Of a stretch of DNA of 64,000 bases, positions 34,596-44,679 are shown piece after piece. The notes below the pieces were generated by a model that saw only the letters and a list, made by a program, of their open reading frames with translations, was not told the DNA's origin and did no database searches. Location of the stretch: contig JAPCWB010000001.1 in assembly GCA_025938935.1 (NCBI GenBank), positions 868,001 to 932,000 of the forward strand, written 5' to 3'. The stretch is from Novosphingobium sp. MW5. Its GTDB lineage: Bacteria; Pseudomonadota; Alphaproteobacteria; Sphingomonadales; Sphingomonadaceae. Position numbers and translations under genes: made by a program. Each line of letters starts with the position of its first letter. The stretch's first letter is position 1.

Positions 34596-37228
34596 ATGGA
34601 CATTGCCAGCAGACCTTCCGAACCCGCCACCAACCCTGAAACTGCCGACGCCGCCGTGCCGCCGCAGGCTCCCGCCACGATCCGGCGCGAGGATTACCGC
34701 CCACCGGCCTGGCTGGTGCCGCAGATCGCGCTCGATTTCGCGCTCGGTCTCGATGAAACGCGCGTCATTTCCCGGCTTTCGGTAAAGCGGAACGGCAGTG
34801 AAGGAACGATGCGCCTCAACGGCGATGGCCTCACTGCCCTTTCGGTCAGCATCGATGGCGCGGCGAGCAATGCCTGGCGGATGGACAGTGCGGACCTCCT
34901 CGTCGACCTGACAGGCGACACGCACGAACTGGTCATCGAAACCGCGATCAACCCGGCGGCCAATTCGCAGCTGATGGGGCTCTATGCCTCGGGCGGAATG
35001 CTCTGCACCCAGTGCGAGGCCGAGGGCTTTCGCCGGATTACCTTCTTCCCGGACCGGCCCGACGTGCTCTCTACCTATTCAGTGCGGATGAGCGGCGACA
35101 AGGCGGCGTTCCCGATCCTGCTGTCGAACGGCAATTGCGTCGCCAGCGGCGAGGGCGCGGACGGCAGCCACTGGGCCGAATGGCACGACCCCGGCCCAAG
35201 CCGAGCTACCTCTTCGCGCTGGTCGCCGGCGATCTTGTCGCTACCAGCGATACCTTCACCACCTCTGGCGGACGCCAAGTCACCTGCAACATCTGGGTCC
35301 GCCCGGGTGACGAGGATCGCACGCATCATGCGCTGCGCAGCCTGATCAACTCGATGAAGTGGGACGAGGAGGCGTTCGGCCGCGAATACGACCTCGATCT
35401 CTACAATGTCGTCGCCGTGTCGGACTTCAACATGGGGGCGATGGAGAACAAGGGCCTCAACGTCTTCAACACGCGTTATGTCCTCGCCGATCCGGACACC
35501 GCTACCGATGGCGATTACGATGGCATCGAAGGCGTGATCGGCCACGAATACTTCCACAACTGGTCGGGCAACCGCGTCACCTGCCGTGACTGGTTCCAGC
35601 TCAGCCTGAAGGAAGGCTTCACGGTCCTGCGCGACCAGATGTTCAGCGCGGCGATGGGCAGCGAGCCGGTCAAGCGGATCGAGGATGTGCGCGTGCTGCG
35701 CGCTGCCCAGTTCCCGGAGGATTCGGGTCCGCTGGCGCATCCGATCCGCCCGGATTCGTATCAGGAGATCTCCAACTTCTACACCGCGACTGTCTATAAC
35801 AAGGGCGCCGAGGTAATCCGCATGATGCGGACCATGGCCGGACCTGAGCGGTTCCGCGCGGGCACCGACCTCTATTTCGATCGCCACGACGGCGAGGCGG
35901 CGACCTGCGAGGACTTCGTCAAGGCAATCGAGGACGGCGCGGGGCTCGACCTGACGCAGTTCCGCCTGTGGTATTCGCAGGCCGGGACGCCAAAGGTCAG
36001 CGCGCGGCTGGAGCATGAAGGCGGAAAGGCAGTCCTGCACCTGACCCAGCAGGTGCCCGAGACTCCGGGCCAGCCCAACAAGCAGCCGATGCCGATTCCC
36101 CTGCGGGTGGCACTGTTTGATCGAGCGACCGGCAAACACGATGGCGAAAAGCTGGTCGTGCTGGACAAGGCCGAGGACCGCTTCGAGTTCGCCGGCCATA
36201 CCAGCCGTCCGGTCCTGTCGATCAACCGCGGCTTCTCCGCGCCAGTGGCGATGGACGCCGGGCAGGACGCGGCGGACCTCGTCTTCCTTGCGGCGCACGA
36301 TGACGATCCGTTCGCGCGCTATGAAGCCCTGCAGAGCCTAGTCGTTCAGCACCTCGTCGGCGTGCTCGAAGGCAAGGCGGCGGAGGACGGGCGCGAGGCG
36401 ATCGGGCAAGCGATTGCGGCTGTGCTCGACGACACGTCTCTCGATGACCTGATGCGCGGCGAACTGCTCGTGCTACCGGGCGAGGCCTACCTTGCCGAGC
36501 AACTGGCGACGGCGGACCCGGTGGCGATCTGGCGGGAGCGCGAGGCGCTGAAGGGCTGGCTGGGCTCCACGCTGCAGGGCACGTTCGAGGCCATGCACGA
36601 CCGGGCGAGTGCCGTACCCTTCGGCCACGATGCGGCCGCCAAGGGCGCGCGCAAGGTGAAGACGCAGGCGCTTGTCTATCTCGCCGCGGGCGCGCCGGAG
36701 GAAGCGGCGCGGCGGGCGGCGGCGCAATATGACGCGGCGGACAACATGACCGACCGGCAGGGCGCGCTGATGACGCTGTGCGGGCTGACAACTCCGGCGC
36801 GTGAGGAAAAACTTGCCGATTTCCGCGCGCGCTATGCCGGAAACGCGTTGGTGATCGACAAGTGGTTCTCGCTGCAGGCGGGTTCGCTGCACCCCGATGC
36901 GCTCGCCCATGCAGAGGCACTGGCGGGGCATCCGGACTTCACCATGAACAACCCCAACCGGGTGCGCGCGCTCTACATGGCGCTCGCGGCGAATGGCCAC
37001 GCGTTCCACGATGGCTCGGGCAAGGGTTACCGGATGATCGCCGACCTGATCATTGCGCTCGACCCGGTCAACGCCCAGACGGCGGCGCGGTTTGTCGCCC
37101 CGCTCGGGCGTTGGCGGCGGATCGAACCCACCCGCGCTGCGATGATGCGCGCCGAGCTCGAACGGATTGCTGCCACACCCGCGCTGTCACGCGACACGCT
37201 CGAGCAGGTGAGCAAGAGCCTTGGTTGA
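34596..37228 (+). CDS. pepN: Aminopeptidase N (frameshifted)
   Basis: About 877 codons of an M1 zinc aminopeptidase. The exopeptidase motif GAMEN lies near residue 281, and the zinc site HEYFHNW followed by the downstream E of LKEGFTV is intact. The N-terminal beta domain (YRPPAWLVPQIALDFALG) and the C-terminal helical domain are both present. It removes N-terminal amino acids from peptides in the cytoplasm. The frame changes at 35190-35194 (GACCCCGGCCC), where one missing base separates HWAEWHDP from PKPSYLFALV. All flanking sequence is conserved, which suggests a sequence error. The ATG at 34596 is the likely start. Confidence 0.9.
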
Positions 37229-37997
37229 AAAGGTGCCTGAGCCGGTTGAGGTCAACCGTGCAGGGATGCTGGCGGGCGTGGCCCATGGTTTCCTTGGCCG
37301 GCGTGGCGGAGTCTCGACCGGCGAAGTCGCCGGGCTCAACGCCGGGCTGGGCGCAGGCGACGATGATGGCGCCGTAACGGAGAATCGCGCCCGCGCCGTC
37401 ACCGCGGTGCTTCCCGGGGCCGAACTGGTGACTGTCTACCAGGTCCACTCGCCCGATTGCGTCATGGCCGAAGCGGCCTGGCCCATTGCCGAGCGGCCGC
37501 ACGCCGATGCGATTGTCACGCGTACCTCCGGCCTGCTGCTTGGAATAGTAACGGCCGATTGCGCTCCCGTCCTCTTGGCTGATCGCGAGGCCGGGGTGAT
37601 CGGCGCGGCCCACGCCGGATGGAAAGGCGCGATCGGCGGCGTGACCGACCGGACCATCGAGGCGATGGAAGAGCTCGGCGCCAGCAGGACGAGAATCGCC
37701 GCCGCGATTGGCCCCTGCATCGCGCAGGCGTCCTATGAAGTAGACGATGGCTTCCGCGAGCTGTTCCTGGAAAAGGATGCGGCGGCAGGGGCCTGCTTCA
37801 GCGCGGGACGCGCCGGGCACTGGCAGTTCGACCTGGAAGGCTATGTCGCCATGCGGCTGGAATCGGCAGGAATCGGCGGGGTCGAGCGGCTTGGCCTCGA
37901 TACCTATGCCGCGCCGGAGCGGTTCTATTCCTACCGTCGCGCCACGCACCACGGCGAGGCTACCTATGGCCGCCAGCTCTCGCTGATCGGCCTCTGA
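37221..37997 (+). CDS. pgeF: Peptidoglycan editing factor PgeF / YfiH-family copper enzyme
   Basis: A 258-residue member of the YfiH (DUF152) family with the metal-site pattern VYQVHSPD, VTADCAPVLL and GAAHAGWKG, then IGPCIAQASYEV. E. coli PgeF removes wrongly incorporated amino acids from peptidoglycan precursors; other members were reported as laccase-like or purine nucleoside enzymes. The TTG at 37221 overlaps the pepN stop, and an ATG at 37266 is an alternative start. It has no signal peptide. It lies directly before the bc1 operon. Confidence 0.88.
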   Translation: MVEKVPEPVEVNRAGMLAGVAHGFLGRRGGVSTGEVAGLNAGLGAGDDDGAVTENRARAVTAVLPGAELVTVYQVHSPDCVMAEAAWPIAERPHADAIVTRTSGLLLGIVTADCAPVLLADREAGVIGAAHAGWKGAIGGVTDRTIEAMEELGASRTRIAAAIGPCIAQASYEVDDGFRELFLEKDAAAGACFSAGRAGHWQFDLEGYVAMRLESAGIGGVERLGLDTYAAPERFYSYRRATHHGEATYGRQLSLIGL

Positions 37998-38215
37998 GGC
38001 AGGCCTTCCCGCCCAGCCGGGGACGGCAGTAAAAAAGGCGGTTGGCAGGCCAATTTTTCGCGTCTAGAGGGGGCCGCAAGTCGGTATCGGGGCGGTGTTG
38101 CAACCGTGCTCTCCCCACCGGCGGGAGGGGGCTCCGAAAGGCGCAAATTGTGGTTTCCGGCCTGTCAGCGGCACTGTGCTGCGAAGCGGGCCGCCAGGAC
38201 GGGATAAGGTCAACC

Positions 38216-38782
38216 ATGTCACAGGATGCGGGCACCGCCACCCCTGAAGGCCATTCGGCCGAGGGCGTGCGCCGGCGCGACTTCATCAATATCGCGGCAG
38301 TCAGCGCAGCTGGCGTCGGCGCGGTGGGAACGCTGGTTCCCCTGATCAGCCAGATGTCGGCTTCGGCAGACGTCCTCGCGGAAAGCTCGACCGAGGTCGA
38401 TATCAGCGCGGTCCAGCCGGGACAGGCGATCAAGGCCGTGTTCCGCAAGCAGCCGCTGTTCATCCGCAACCTGACACCGGCTGAAATCGATGCCGCCAAC
38501 AAGGTTGACGTGTCTTCGCTGCGCGATCCCCAGACGCTCAAGGAGCGGACCAAGGAAGGCAAGCAGAACTGGCTCATCACCATGGGCGTCTGCACCCACC
38601 TCGGCTGCGTCCCGCAGGGCGCCGGCGAAGGCGAAGTGAAGGGCGAATTCGGCGGGTATTTCTGCCCCTGCCACGGTTCGTCCTACGACACCGCCGCCCG
38701 CATCCGCAAAGGCCCCGCGCCGAAGAACCTGCTGGTTCCGGATTATGAATTCACCTCCGACACTGTCGTGAAGATCGGCTGA
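38216..38782 (+). CDS. petA: Ubiquinol-cytochrome c reductase iron-sulfur (Rieske) subunit
   Basis: A 188-residue Rieske protein. The N-terminus has a twin-arginine-like RRRDFINIAA followed by a membrane helix (GVGAVGTLVPLI). The [2Fe-2S] ligands are in CTHLGC and CPCHGSSYD. It transfers electrons from ubiquinol to cytochrome c1 in complex III of the inner membrane. The ATG at 38216 is used; a longer in-frame ORF from 38042 lacks the signal at its start. It is the first gene of petABC, followed by cytochrome b after 11 bp. Confidence 0.96.
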   Translation: MSQDAGTATPEGHSAEGVRRRDFINIAAVSAAGVGAVGTLVPLISQMSASADVLAESSTEVDISAVQPGQAIKAVFRKQPLFIRNLTPAEIDAANKVDVSSLRDPQTLKERTKEGKQNWLITMGVCTHLGCVPQGAGEGEVKGEFGGYFCPCHGSSYDTAARIRKGPAPKNLLVPDYEFTSDTVVKIG

Positions 38783-38793
38783 GGTAGACGACG

Positions 38794-40062
38794 ATGAGCT
38801 TTCCCTGGGCCAAGGAATACAAGCCGCAAGCGCCGCTGATGCAGTGGCTGGACGAGAAGCTTCCGCTTCCGCGCCTTGTCTACAATGCAATCGGTGCCGG
38901 TTACCCGGTTCCGCGCAACCTCAATTATTTCTGGAACTTCGGCGTGCTGGCCGGCTTCTGCCTCGTGCTGCAGATCGTCACCGGCGTGGTTCTGGCGATG
39001 CACTACGCGGGCAATGCCCTCGTCGCCTTCGATTCGACCGAGCACATCATGCGCGACGTCAATTGGGGCTGGATGATGCGCTATGCCCACGCGAACGGGG
39101 CCTCGGCCTTCTTCGTGGTGGTCTATCTCCACATCTTCCGCGGGTTCTACTACGGCTCCTACAAGGCGCCGCGCGAAATGATCTGGCTGATCGGCGTCAC
39201 CATCTTCCTGCTGATGATGGCCACCGCCTTCATGGGCTACGTGCTTCCCTGGGGCCAGATGAGCTATTGGGGCGCGCAGGTCATCACCGGCCTGTTCGGC
39301 GCCATTCCGCTGGTCGGCGAACCGATCCAGCACTGGCTGCTCGGCGGTTTCGCGCCGGATAATGCCGCGCTCAACCGCTTCTTCTCGCTGCACTTCCTGC
39401 TGCCCTTCGTGATCGCGGGTGTTGTCATCCTGCACATCTGGGCGCTGCACATCCCGGGTTCGTCGAACCCCACGGGCGTCGAAGTGAAGACCGAGAGTGA
39501 TACCGTTCCCTTCCACCCGTACTACACGGCGAAGGACGGCTTCGGGCTGGGCGTGTTCCTGCTGATCTACTGCGCGATGCTGTTCTTCGCGCCGAACTAC
39601 CTCGGTCACCCGGACAACTACATTCCGGCCAACCCGATGCAGACTCCGGCGCACATCGTGCCCGAATGGTACTTCTGGCCGTTCTACGCGATCCTTCGCG
39701 CCTTCACGCAGGACTTCCTGTTCTTCCCGGCGAAGCTGATGGGCGTCCTCGCGATGTTCTCGGCGATCCTGGTGTGGTTCTTCCTGCCCTGGCTCGACAA
39801 GTCGCCGGTGCGCTCGGCGAACTATCGCCCGCTGTACAAGAAGTTCTTCTGGTTCGGCCTGATCCCGTCGATGCTGGTGCTGTTCTACTGCGGCGGTGCG
39901 CCGGCAGCAGAACCCTACGTCATGCTCAGCCAGCTCGCCGCGCTGTACTACTTCGCGCACTTCCTGATCATCGTGCCGATCGTGTCCTCGATCGAACGTC
40001 CTGACCCGCTGCCGTTCTCGATCACCGATTCGGTGCTCGGAAACGATACGGCCAAGGCCTGA
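38794..40062 (+). CDS. petB: Cytochrome b of bc1 complex
   Basis: A 422-residue full-length cytochrome b with eight or more transmembrane helices. Haem-ligating histidines are seen in [28 protein letters not shown] and [10 protein letters not shown]. The Qo-site [10 protein letters not shown] is present. It oxidises ubiquinol and drives the Q cycle. The frame is intact and the gene lies between the Rieske and cytochrome c1 genes. Confidence 0.97.
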   Translation: MSFPWAKEYKPQAPLMQWLDEKLPLPRLVYNAIGAGYPVPRNLNYFWNFGVLAGFCLVLQIVTGVVLAMHYAGNALVAFDSTEHIMRDVNWGWMMRYAHANGASAFFVVVYLHIFRGFYYGSYKAPREMIWLIGVTIFLLMMATAFMGYVLPWGQMSYWGAQVITGLFGAIPLVGEPIQHWLLGGFAPDNAALNRFFSLHFLLPFVIAGVVILHIWALHIPGSSNPTGVEVKTESDTVPFHPYYTAKDGFGLGVFLLIYCAMLFFAPNYLGHPDNYIPANPMQTPAHIVPEWYFWPFYAILRAFTQDFLFFPAKLMGVLAMFSAILVWFFLPWLDKSPVRSANYRPLYKKFFWFGLIPSMLVLFYCGGAPAAEPYVMLSQLAALYYFAHFLIIVPIVSSIERPDPLPFSITDSVLGNDTAKA

Positions 40063-40085
40063 GCCGAGAAGGAAAGAGACATACC

Positions 40086-40908
40086 ATGATCCGCATTCTC
40101 TCCATCCTCGTCGGCCTGTTCTTCTCGGTCGTGCTGGGTTACTCGTTCATCGTCGGTGCCGTCACCACCGCCAAGGACGGCTTGCCGCACACGGTCGAAG
40201 CCCAGTTCGTCAAGCATCCCGAACCGATCCACCTGTCGAGCGAAGGCGTCTTCGGTCACTTCGACAACCAGCAGCTGCAGCGCGGCCTGAAGGTTTACCA
40301 GGAAGTGTGCCAGTGCCTGCCACTCGCTGAAGCACGTCGCTTTCCGCGACCTAAAGGCGCTGGGTTACAACGACGACGAGATCAAGGCGATTGCCAAGCC
40401 CTATCAGGTGCCCGTCTACAACGCCGCCACCGGCGAAGTTAAGACCCGCCCCGGCCTGCCGACCGACAAGTTCCCGCCGGTGGCTTATGGTGGTCTTGGC
40501 GTTCCGCCTGACCTTTCGCTGATCACGAAGGCACGTCACGGCGGCGCAGCCTATGTCCACGCGCTGCTGCTCGGCTATGCCGATCCGGCGACCTACAAGA
40601 ACGAAGAAGGCAAGCCGCTGCCCAAGGAAAATTATCCTGCAGAGGGCCTGCACTTCAATCCCTACTTCGCGAACCTGAACATCGCGATGCCGGCACCGAT
40701 CACCGGTGACGGTCAGGTGACCTATTCGGACGGCACCAAGGCGACCAAGGACCAGATGGCCAAGGACGTCGCTGCGTTCCTCGTCTGGACTGCCGAGCCG
40801 AAGCAGGACAAGCGCCGCCAGACCGGCTGGGTTGTCCTTGGCTTCCTGCTCTTCGCCACGGTGCTTGCCTATATGGCCAAGCGCCAGATCTGGGCCGACA
40901 AGCACTGA
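40086..40908 (+). CDS. petC: Cytochrome c1 of bc1 complex (frameshifted in haem site)
   Basis: About 274 codons. An N-terminal signal/membrane segment (ILVGLFFSVVLGYSFIVGAV) leads to EVCSACHSLKHVAFRDL, the CxxCH haem-c attachment site. A haem-ligand region, and a C-terminal membrane anchor (GWVVLGFLLFATVLAYMAKR), follow. As sequenced, one extra C at 40309-40311 breaks the frame inside the haem site: GTGTGCCAGTGC instead of GTGTGCAGTGC. Everything else is conserved. A real loss here would disable complex III while petA and petB remain intact, so sequencing error is likely. A strong terminator follows. Confidence 0.92.
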
Positions 40909-40937
40909 TCGAACCGCCAGTGATGGCATGAAGGATC

Positions 40938-40967
40938 AGGCCCTTCGCACCATGGTGCGGGGGGCCT
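40938..40967 (+). terminator. Rho-independent terminator after petABC
   Basis: AGGCCCTTCGCACC pairs with GGTGCGGGGGGCCT around a two-base loop, with two mismatched or wobble positions, followed by TTTCCTTT. It lies 30 bp after the cytochrome c1 stop and just before the ribosome site of apt. Confidence 0.8.
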
Positions 40968-40987
40968 TTCCTTTGGAAGGATGTTCC

Positions 40988-41524
40988 GTGACCCTTGAAG
41001 AGCTCAAGCTACTGGTCCGCACCGTGCCGGACTTTCCCGCCCCCGGCATCCTGTTCCGCGACATCACCACCCTGATTGCGCATGGTGAGGGATTCGCCGC
41101 GAGCGTCGATCACCTCGCCCGCCGGGCCGAAGCTGCCGGGGCGGAATCGATCGCCGGCATGGAAGCGCGTGGTTTCATTTTCGGGGCCGCCGTCGCCGCC
41201 CGCCTGGGCATCGGCTTCGTGCCGGTCCGCAAGCCCGGCAAGCTGCCGGTCCCGACCTTGGGCATCGACTATGCCCTCGAATACGGCACCGACCGGCTGG
41301 AGATCGATCCGGGCGCGATCTCTCCGGGTGAAAGGGTGATCATCGTCGACGACCTGATCGCCACTGGCGGCACAGCCCTCGCAGCAGCGGGTCTACTAAG
41401 GCAGGCAGGCGCCTCGGTACACCTTGCGCTTTTCGTTATCGACCTGCCAGACCTCGGCGGCGCGCAGCGGCTGCGCGATGCGGGGGTGACGGTTGACGCA
41501 CTGATGGATTTCCCCGGCCACTGA
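40988..41524 (+). CDS. apt: Adenine phosphoribosyltransferase
   Basis: A 178-residue Apt, which makes AMP from adenine and PRPP. It shows VRTVPDFPAPGILFRDITTL at the N-terminus, GMEARGFIFGAAVA and the PRPP-binding VIIVDDLIATGGTA. The GTG at 40988 follows GGAAGG at a good distance; longer starts (40928, 40832) run through the bc1 terminator or petC and are rejected. Confidence 0.95.
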   Translation: MTLEELKLLVRTVPDFPAPGILFRDITTLIAHGEGFAASVDHLARRAEAAGAESIAGMEARGFIFGAAVAARLGIGFVPVRKPGKLPVPTLGIDYALEYGTDRLEIDPGAISPGERVIIVDDLIATGGTALAAAGLLRQAGASVHLALFVIDLPDLGGAQRLRDAGVTVDALMDFPGH

Positions 41525-41546
41525 CCGCTCGCGCGAACGCGCGCAA

Positions 41547-41726
41547 TCAGGAGCTGGCAGCCACCCTGCGCGCGGGGAGGCGGCTCAGCACCGCGCGCTT
41601 CTCGCTTGCCGAAAGCATTGGCCAGTCGGCAATCTCGGTCAGCGTGCGGCGGCAGCCTTCGCACCATTGCGTGACCGGATCGATCCGGCAAACCGAAGTG
41701 CAGGGGCTGTGCGGGTGGTGGCGCAT
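41547..41726 (-). CDS. DUF1289 domain-containing protein
   Basis: A 59-residue protein with the DUF1289 pattern: SPCTSVCRIDPVTQWCEGCRRTLTEIADW. Four conserved cysteines (C9, C13, C22, C25) suggest a small metal or Fe-S site. Its function is not known. It is read on the minus strand in the gap between apt and the MFS transporter gene; a much longer ORF in this frame (to 42698) is antisense shadow. Confidence 0.85.
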   Translation of the reverse strand: MRHHPHSPCTSVCRIDPVTQWCEGCRRTLTEIADWPMLSASEKRAVLSRLPARRVAASS

Positions 41727-41847
41727 CGCGATGATGAACCACAGAGCGCGCGCTGCCGCAAGCGGGTGAGGCCTCATGGCTGTCACCATATTGGAGCTAT
41801 CCCGCCCGCGCCTTGACCTTGCCCGCCGCGACCGCCATCGAAAGTGC

Positions 41848-43116
41848 ATGAGTGATCCGGAGAGACAGGAGGGCTGGCTGGCCCGGGCCAAGGGTCCCGG
41901 TGGCAGCCTCGCTCCCTTCCGCCATTCGGCCTTTGCCGCGATCTGGACGGCCAACCTGTTCTCCGCGATCGGCTCCTCGGTCCAGTCGGTGGGTGCGGCA
42001 TGGCTGATGACCGACCTCACCACATCGCACCGGCTGATCGCCATGGTCCAGTCGTCGGTCACCTTGCCGATCATGGCGCTGGGCCTTTTCGCCGGTGCCA
42101 TTGCCGACAATTTCGACCGTCGGCGCGTGATGCTGGCCGCCCAGATCTCGATGCTGATGGCATCGGCCGTGCTCGCCGTGCTGACCTTTGAAGGCTTCAT
42201 CGGCCCTGCCTCGCTGCTGATCCTGACGCTGGTGCTGGGGGCAGGAACCGCACTCAACTCGCCGGCGTGGCAGGCGTCCGTGCGCGCGCAGGTCGGGCCA
42301 GAGGACCTGCCCGCGGCCATTTCGCTCAACACCATCGCCTTCAATCTCGCCCGTTCGATCGGGCCGGCGCTCGGCGGCCTGCTGATTTCATTCTCGGGCG
42401 TGGCAGCCGCCTTTGCGCTCAATACGGTCAGCTTCCTCGCGATGATATGGGTGCTGTGGCGCTGGCGCCCGGGATCGCCGCAGCCGGTGCGCCAGCCAAT
42501 CCTGCCGTCGATCGCGACCGGCCTGCGCTTCTGCTTCACCTCGCCGTCGCTCCGCAAGGTACTTGCCCGGGGTTTCGTCGTGGGTTTCGGCATTGCCGGG
42601 TACCAGGCACTGATCCCGGTCGTGGTGCGCGAGGAATTGCGCGGCAGCGAGTTCGATTTCGGCGTGGTGCTTTGCGCTTTCGGCCTCGGTTCGATCATCA
42701 GCGCGCTGGCCCTGCCTTCCGCACGCAGGAACTACGGGACCGAGATCGTCATCGCCTTCGGCACTCTTGCCTATGCCCTGCCGCTGGCCGTGCTGCCATT
42801 CCTGTCGCAGGTCTGGCAGGCATTGCCATTCGCTTTTCTCGCAGGTGCCGGCTGGGCGACCTGCCTCAACACGCTCAACATGGCGATGCAGTTCCGCTCG
42901 CCTGACGCGATCCTGGGCCGCTGTCTGTCCACCTATTCGGCAACGACCTTTGGCGGCATGGCGCTGGGCGCATGGGCGTGGGGTGCAGTGGCGGACTGGC
43001 AGGGCCTGCAGGCCGCGCTGCTCAGCGCCAGCGTCTGGATGTTCGTGGTGCTTGTCCTGTTCCCGCTGATCGCGCCGCTGCCAAAGAGGCACGAAGGCCG
43101 CGTCGAGATGCTGTAA
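41848..43116 (+). CDS. MFS transporter (MFS_3/EntS-like)
   Basis: A protein of about 422 residues with roughly twelve hydrophobic helices. The N-terminus (AIWTANLFSAIGSSVQSVGA) and the loop GAIADNFDRRRVM match the MFS_3 group of exporters related to EntS. It probably exports a small molecule across the inner membrane; the substrate is not evident. The ATG at 41848 (MSDPERQEG) is chosen over 41776 because the upstream part is not membrane-like and overlaps the divergent DUF1289 promoter. Confidence 0.88.
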   Translation: MSDPERQEGWLARAKGPGGSLAPFRHSAFAAIWTANLFSAIGSSVQSVGAAWLMTDLTTSHRLIAMVQSSVTLPIMALGLFAGAIADNFDRRRVMLAAQISMLMASAVLAVLTFEGFIGPASLLILTLVLGAGTALNSPAWQASVRAQVGPEDLPAAISLNTIAFNLARSIGPALGGLLISFSGVAAAFALNTVSFLAMIWVLWRWRPGSPQPVRQPILPSIATGLRFCFTSPSLRKVLARGFVVGFGIAGYQALIPVVVREELRGSEFDFGVVLCAFGLGSIISALALPSARRNYGTEIVIAFGTLAYALPLAVLPFLSQVWQALPFAFLAGAGWATCLNTLNMAMQFRSPDAILGRCLSTYSATTFGGMALGAWAWGAVADWQGLQAALLSASVWMFVVLVLFPLIAPLPKRHEGRVEML

Positions 43117-43204
43117 AAACAAGTCGCGCCAAATTTCGCGCAACTTAACGTTTAATCAACCATGTTGCGCGAGAACGCCCCTGACGACCTCAGGGGGAAT
43201 GAAG

Positions 43205-44566
43205 ATGGACAGCTTGCGCGGGGATTTCGGTGGTCATTCGGACCGCGGCGATTCCTATGATCCGGCTGAAGACGAAGTAGGCCACGAAGCGCCCCCGGCC
43301 GCGATCGGCACGGACGAGCGCCGCCTGCAGGTGCGCGCCTACAACCACTGGGCCAGCCTGCTGCACGACCGCCCCTTCCCGGTGATCGCCGACCTGGCGA
43401 CCGGCAGCCTGCCCGATTTCGACCGCTTCAGCGTCCTGCTCGACTTTTCGCACGGGATCGAGGATCCGGCGATTCGCTACCTCGGCACCTCGCTGGCCGA
43501 GGAATGCGAAACCGACGCCGCGGCCATCCGCACGCTTTCCGACGTGCCGAGCCGGTCGCTGCTCTCGCGCATTACCGACCATTACCTGCAAATCCACGCC
43601 AATCAGGCGCCGATCGGCTTCGAGGCGGAATTCGTCAATTCCGCGGGCCGCACGATTCTCTATCGCGGCATCCTGCTGCCCTTCTCGGGTTCGGAAGATT
43701 CGAACGAGATCGACCTCATCTACGGCGTGATCAACTGGAAGGAACTGGCCGACCAGGATTCGACGGACGCCCTGCTGCGCGAAGTGGACCGCGCGCTGCA
43801 GGAAGCGCCGCGGCGCGAGGCGGCAGAACTGACCGACTGGGCGGACGGCCCCGTCGATTCCGGTGCCGACGTGCTCGAACTCAACGTGCCGTTCGACGAT
43901 GTCGGCATGGGCGCGCTCGACTGGCCCGAGCCGGCCTTTGGCGAAAGCGATGGCGACGCCGACCTTGCCCTGGCTGACTGGCTGGCCTCGGCCCGTGAAC
44001 TGGCCCAGGCCGCACAGGGTTCGGAAGACCGCACCCGCAATGCGCTCTATGCCGCGATTGGCCGGGCCTGGGACTTTGCGCTTGCCGCGCAGAAATATCC
44101 CGAGGACTTTACCGAACTGCTCGAAGACGCGGGCCTGACCCGTCAGGAGCGCGCGCCCTATACGCCGGTCGTAAAGCTCGTCTTCGGGGCTGATTACGAC
44201 AAGACGCGCCTTACCGAATATGCCTCGGCCATGGCGCATGCCCAGCGCTGCGGCATCGGGCAGGGAGCGCTGGCGGATTATCTCGCCAGCCATCCCGGCG
44301 GCCTCAAGGGCGTGGTCCAGGCCGAACGCCGCCTGCGCCGCGAGGAAAGCGGCAAGCCCGGCGCGCTGCGCGATACCCCGCGCGAGGCGCTCGCCCGCCG
44401 CCTGCGCGAAATCGAACCGCGTCCGATCGATGCGCTGGACAGCGAGGGTGAGGAATTCGCGCTCGTCGTGGTCCGCCGCATGGGTGACGGGCAGGTCATG
44501 GTGGTGGGCGAGGTGGCCGATGACGTGCCGCTGCTCGAACGCGCGGCAAAGGCGCTGGCCCTCTAA
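43205..44566 (+). CDS. PAS-like domain protein of unknown function
   Basis: A protein of about 453 residues. Residues 40-175 look like a PAS-type sensor fold (LPDFDRFSVLLDFSHGIEDP; FVNSAGRTILYRGILLPF). The C-terminal half is acidic, then helical. It has no kinase, GGDEF or receiver motif, so the output is unclear. A strong AGGGGG site seven bases before 43205 favours that ATG over 43199. It stands alone, with a hairpin (44588-44621) after it. Confidence 0.7.
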   Translation: MDSLRGDFGGHSDRGDSYDPAEDEVGHEAPPAAIGTDERRLQVRAYNHWASLLHDRPFPVIADLATGSLPDFDRFSVLLDFSHGIEDPAIRYLGTSLAEECETDAAAIRTLSDVPSRSLLSRITDHYLQIHANQAPIGFEAEFVNSAGRTILYRGILLPFSGSEDSNEIDLIYGVINWKELADQDSTDALLREVDRALQEAPRREAAELTDWADGPVDSGADVLELNVPFDDVGMGALDWPEPAFGESDGDADLALADWLASARELAQAAQGSEDRTRNALYAAIGRAWDFALAAQKYPEDFTELLEDAGLTRQERAPYTPVVKLVFGADYDKTRLTEYASAMAHAQRCGIGQGALADYLASHPGGLKGVVQAERRLRREESGKPGALRDTPREALARRLREIEPRPIDALDSEGEEFALVVVRRMGDGQVMVVGEVADDVPLLERAAKALAL

Positions 44567-44587
44567 GCAATTTACAGTGAGCGAGTG

Positions 44588-44621
44588 GAGGCGCTGTGTC
44601 CGGCAACGGGCATGGCGCCTC
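44588..44621 (+). terminator. Hairpin GAGGCGC/GCGCCTC, possible terminator
   Basis: A seven-base perfect stem with a 20-base loop lies 21 bp after the PAS-like gene and ahead of the protease gene. No T run follows, so this is a weak prediction. Confidence 0.4.
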
Positions 44622-44679
44622 TCGCGTTTCCGCGCTAACTTAAGCCTTGGTTCATCGCTGTAAGGCTTCAAACGCGCCC

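Noticed and set aside
35075..36298. 407-codon minus-strand ORF opposite pepN
   Set aside because: It lies wholly antisense to the zinc-protease core of pepN and has no motif.
41547..42698. 383-codon minus-strand ORF
   Set aside because: It is antisense to the MFS gene apart from its last 59 codons, which are the DUF1289 protein. The upstream part has arginine/serine-rich shadow composition.
43141..43165. CtrA-like site (TTAACGTTTAATCAA) before the PAS-like gene
   Set aside because: The second half-site deviates (TCAA instead of TTAA). One approximate match is not enough to call an operator.
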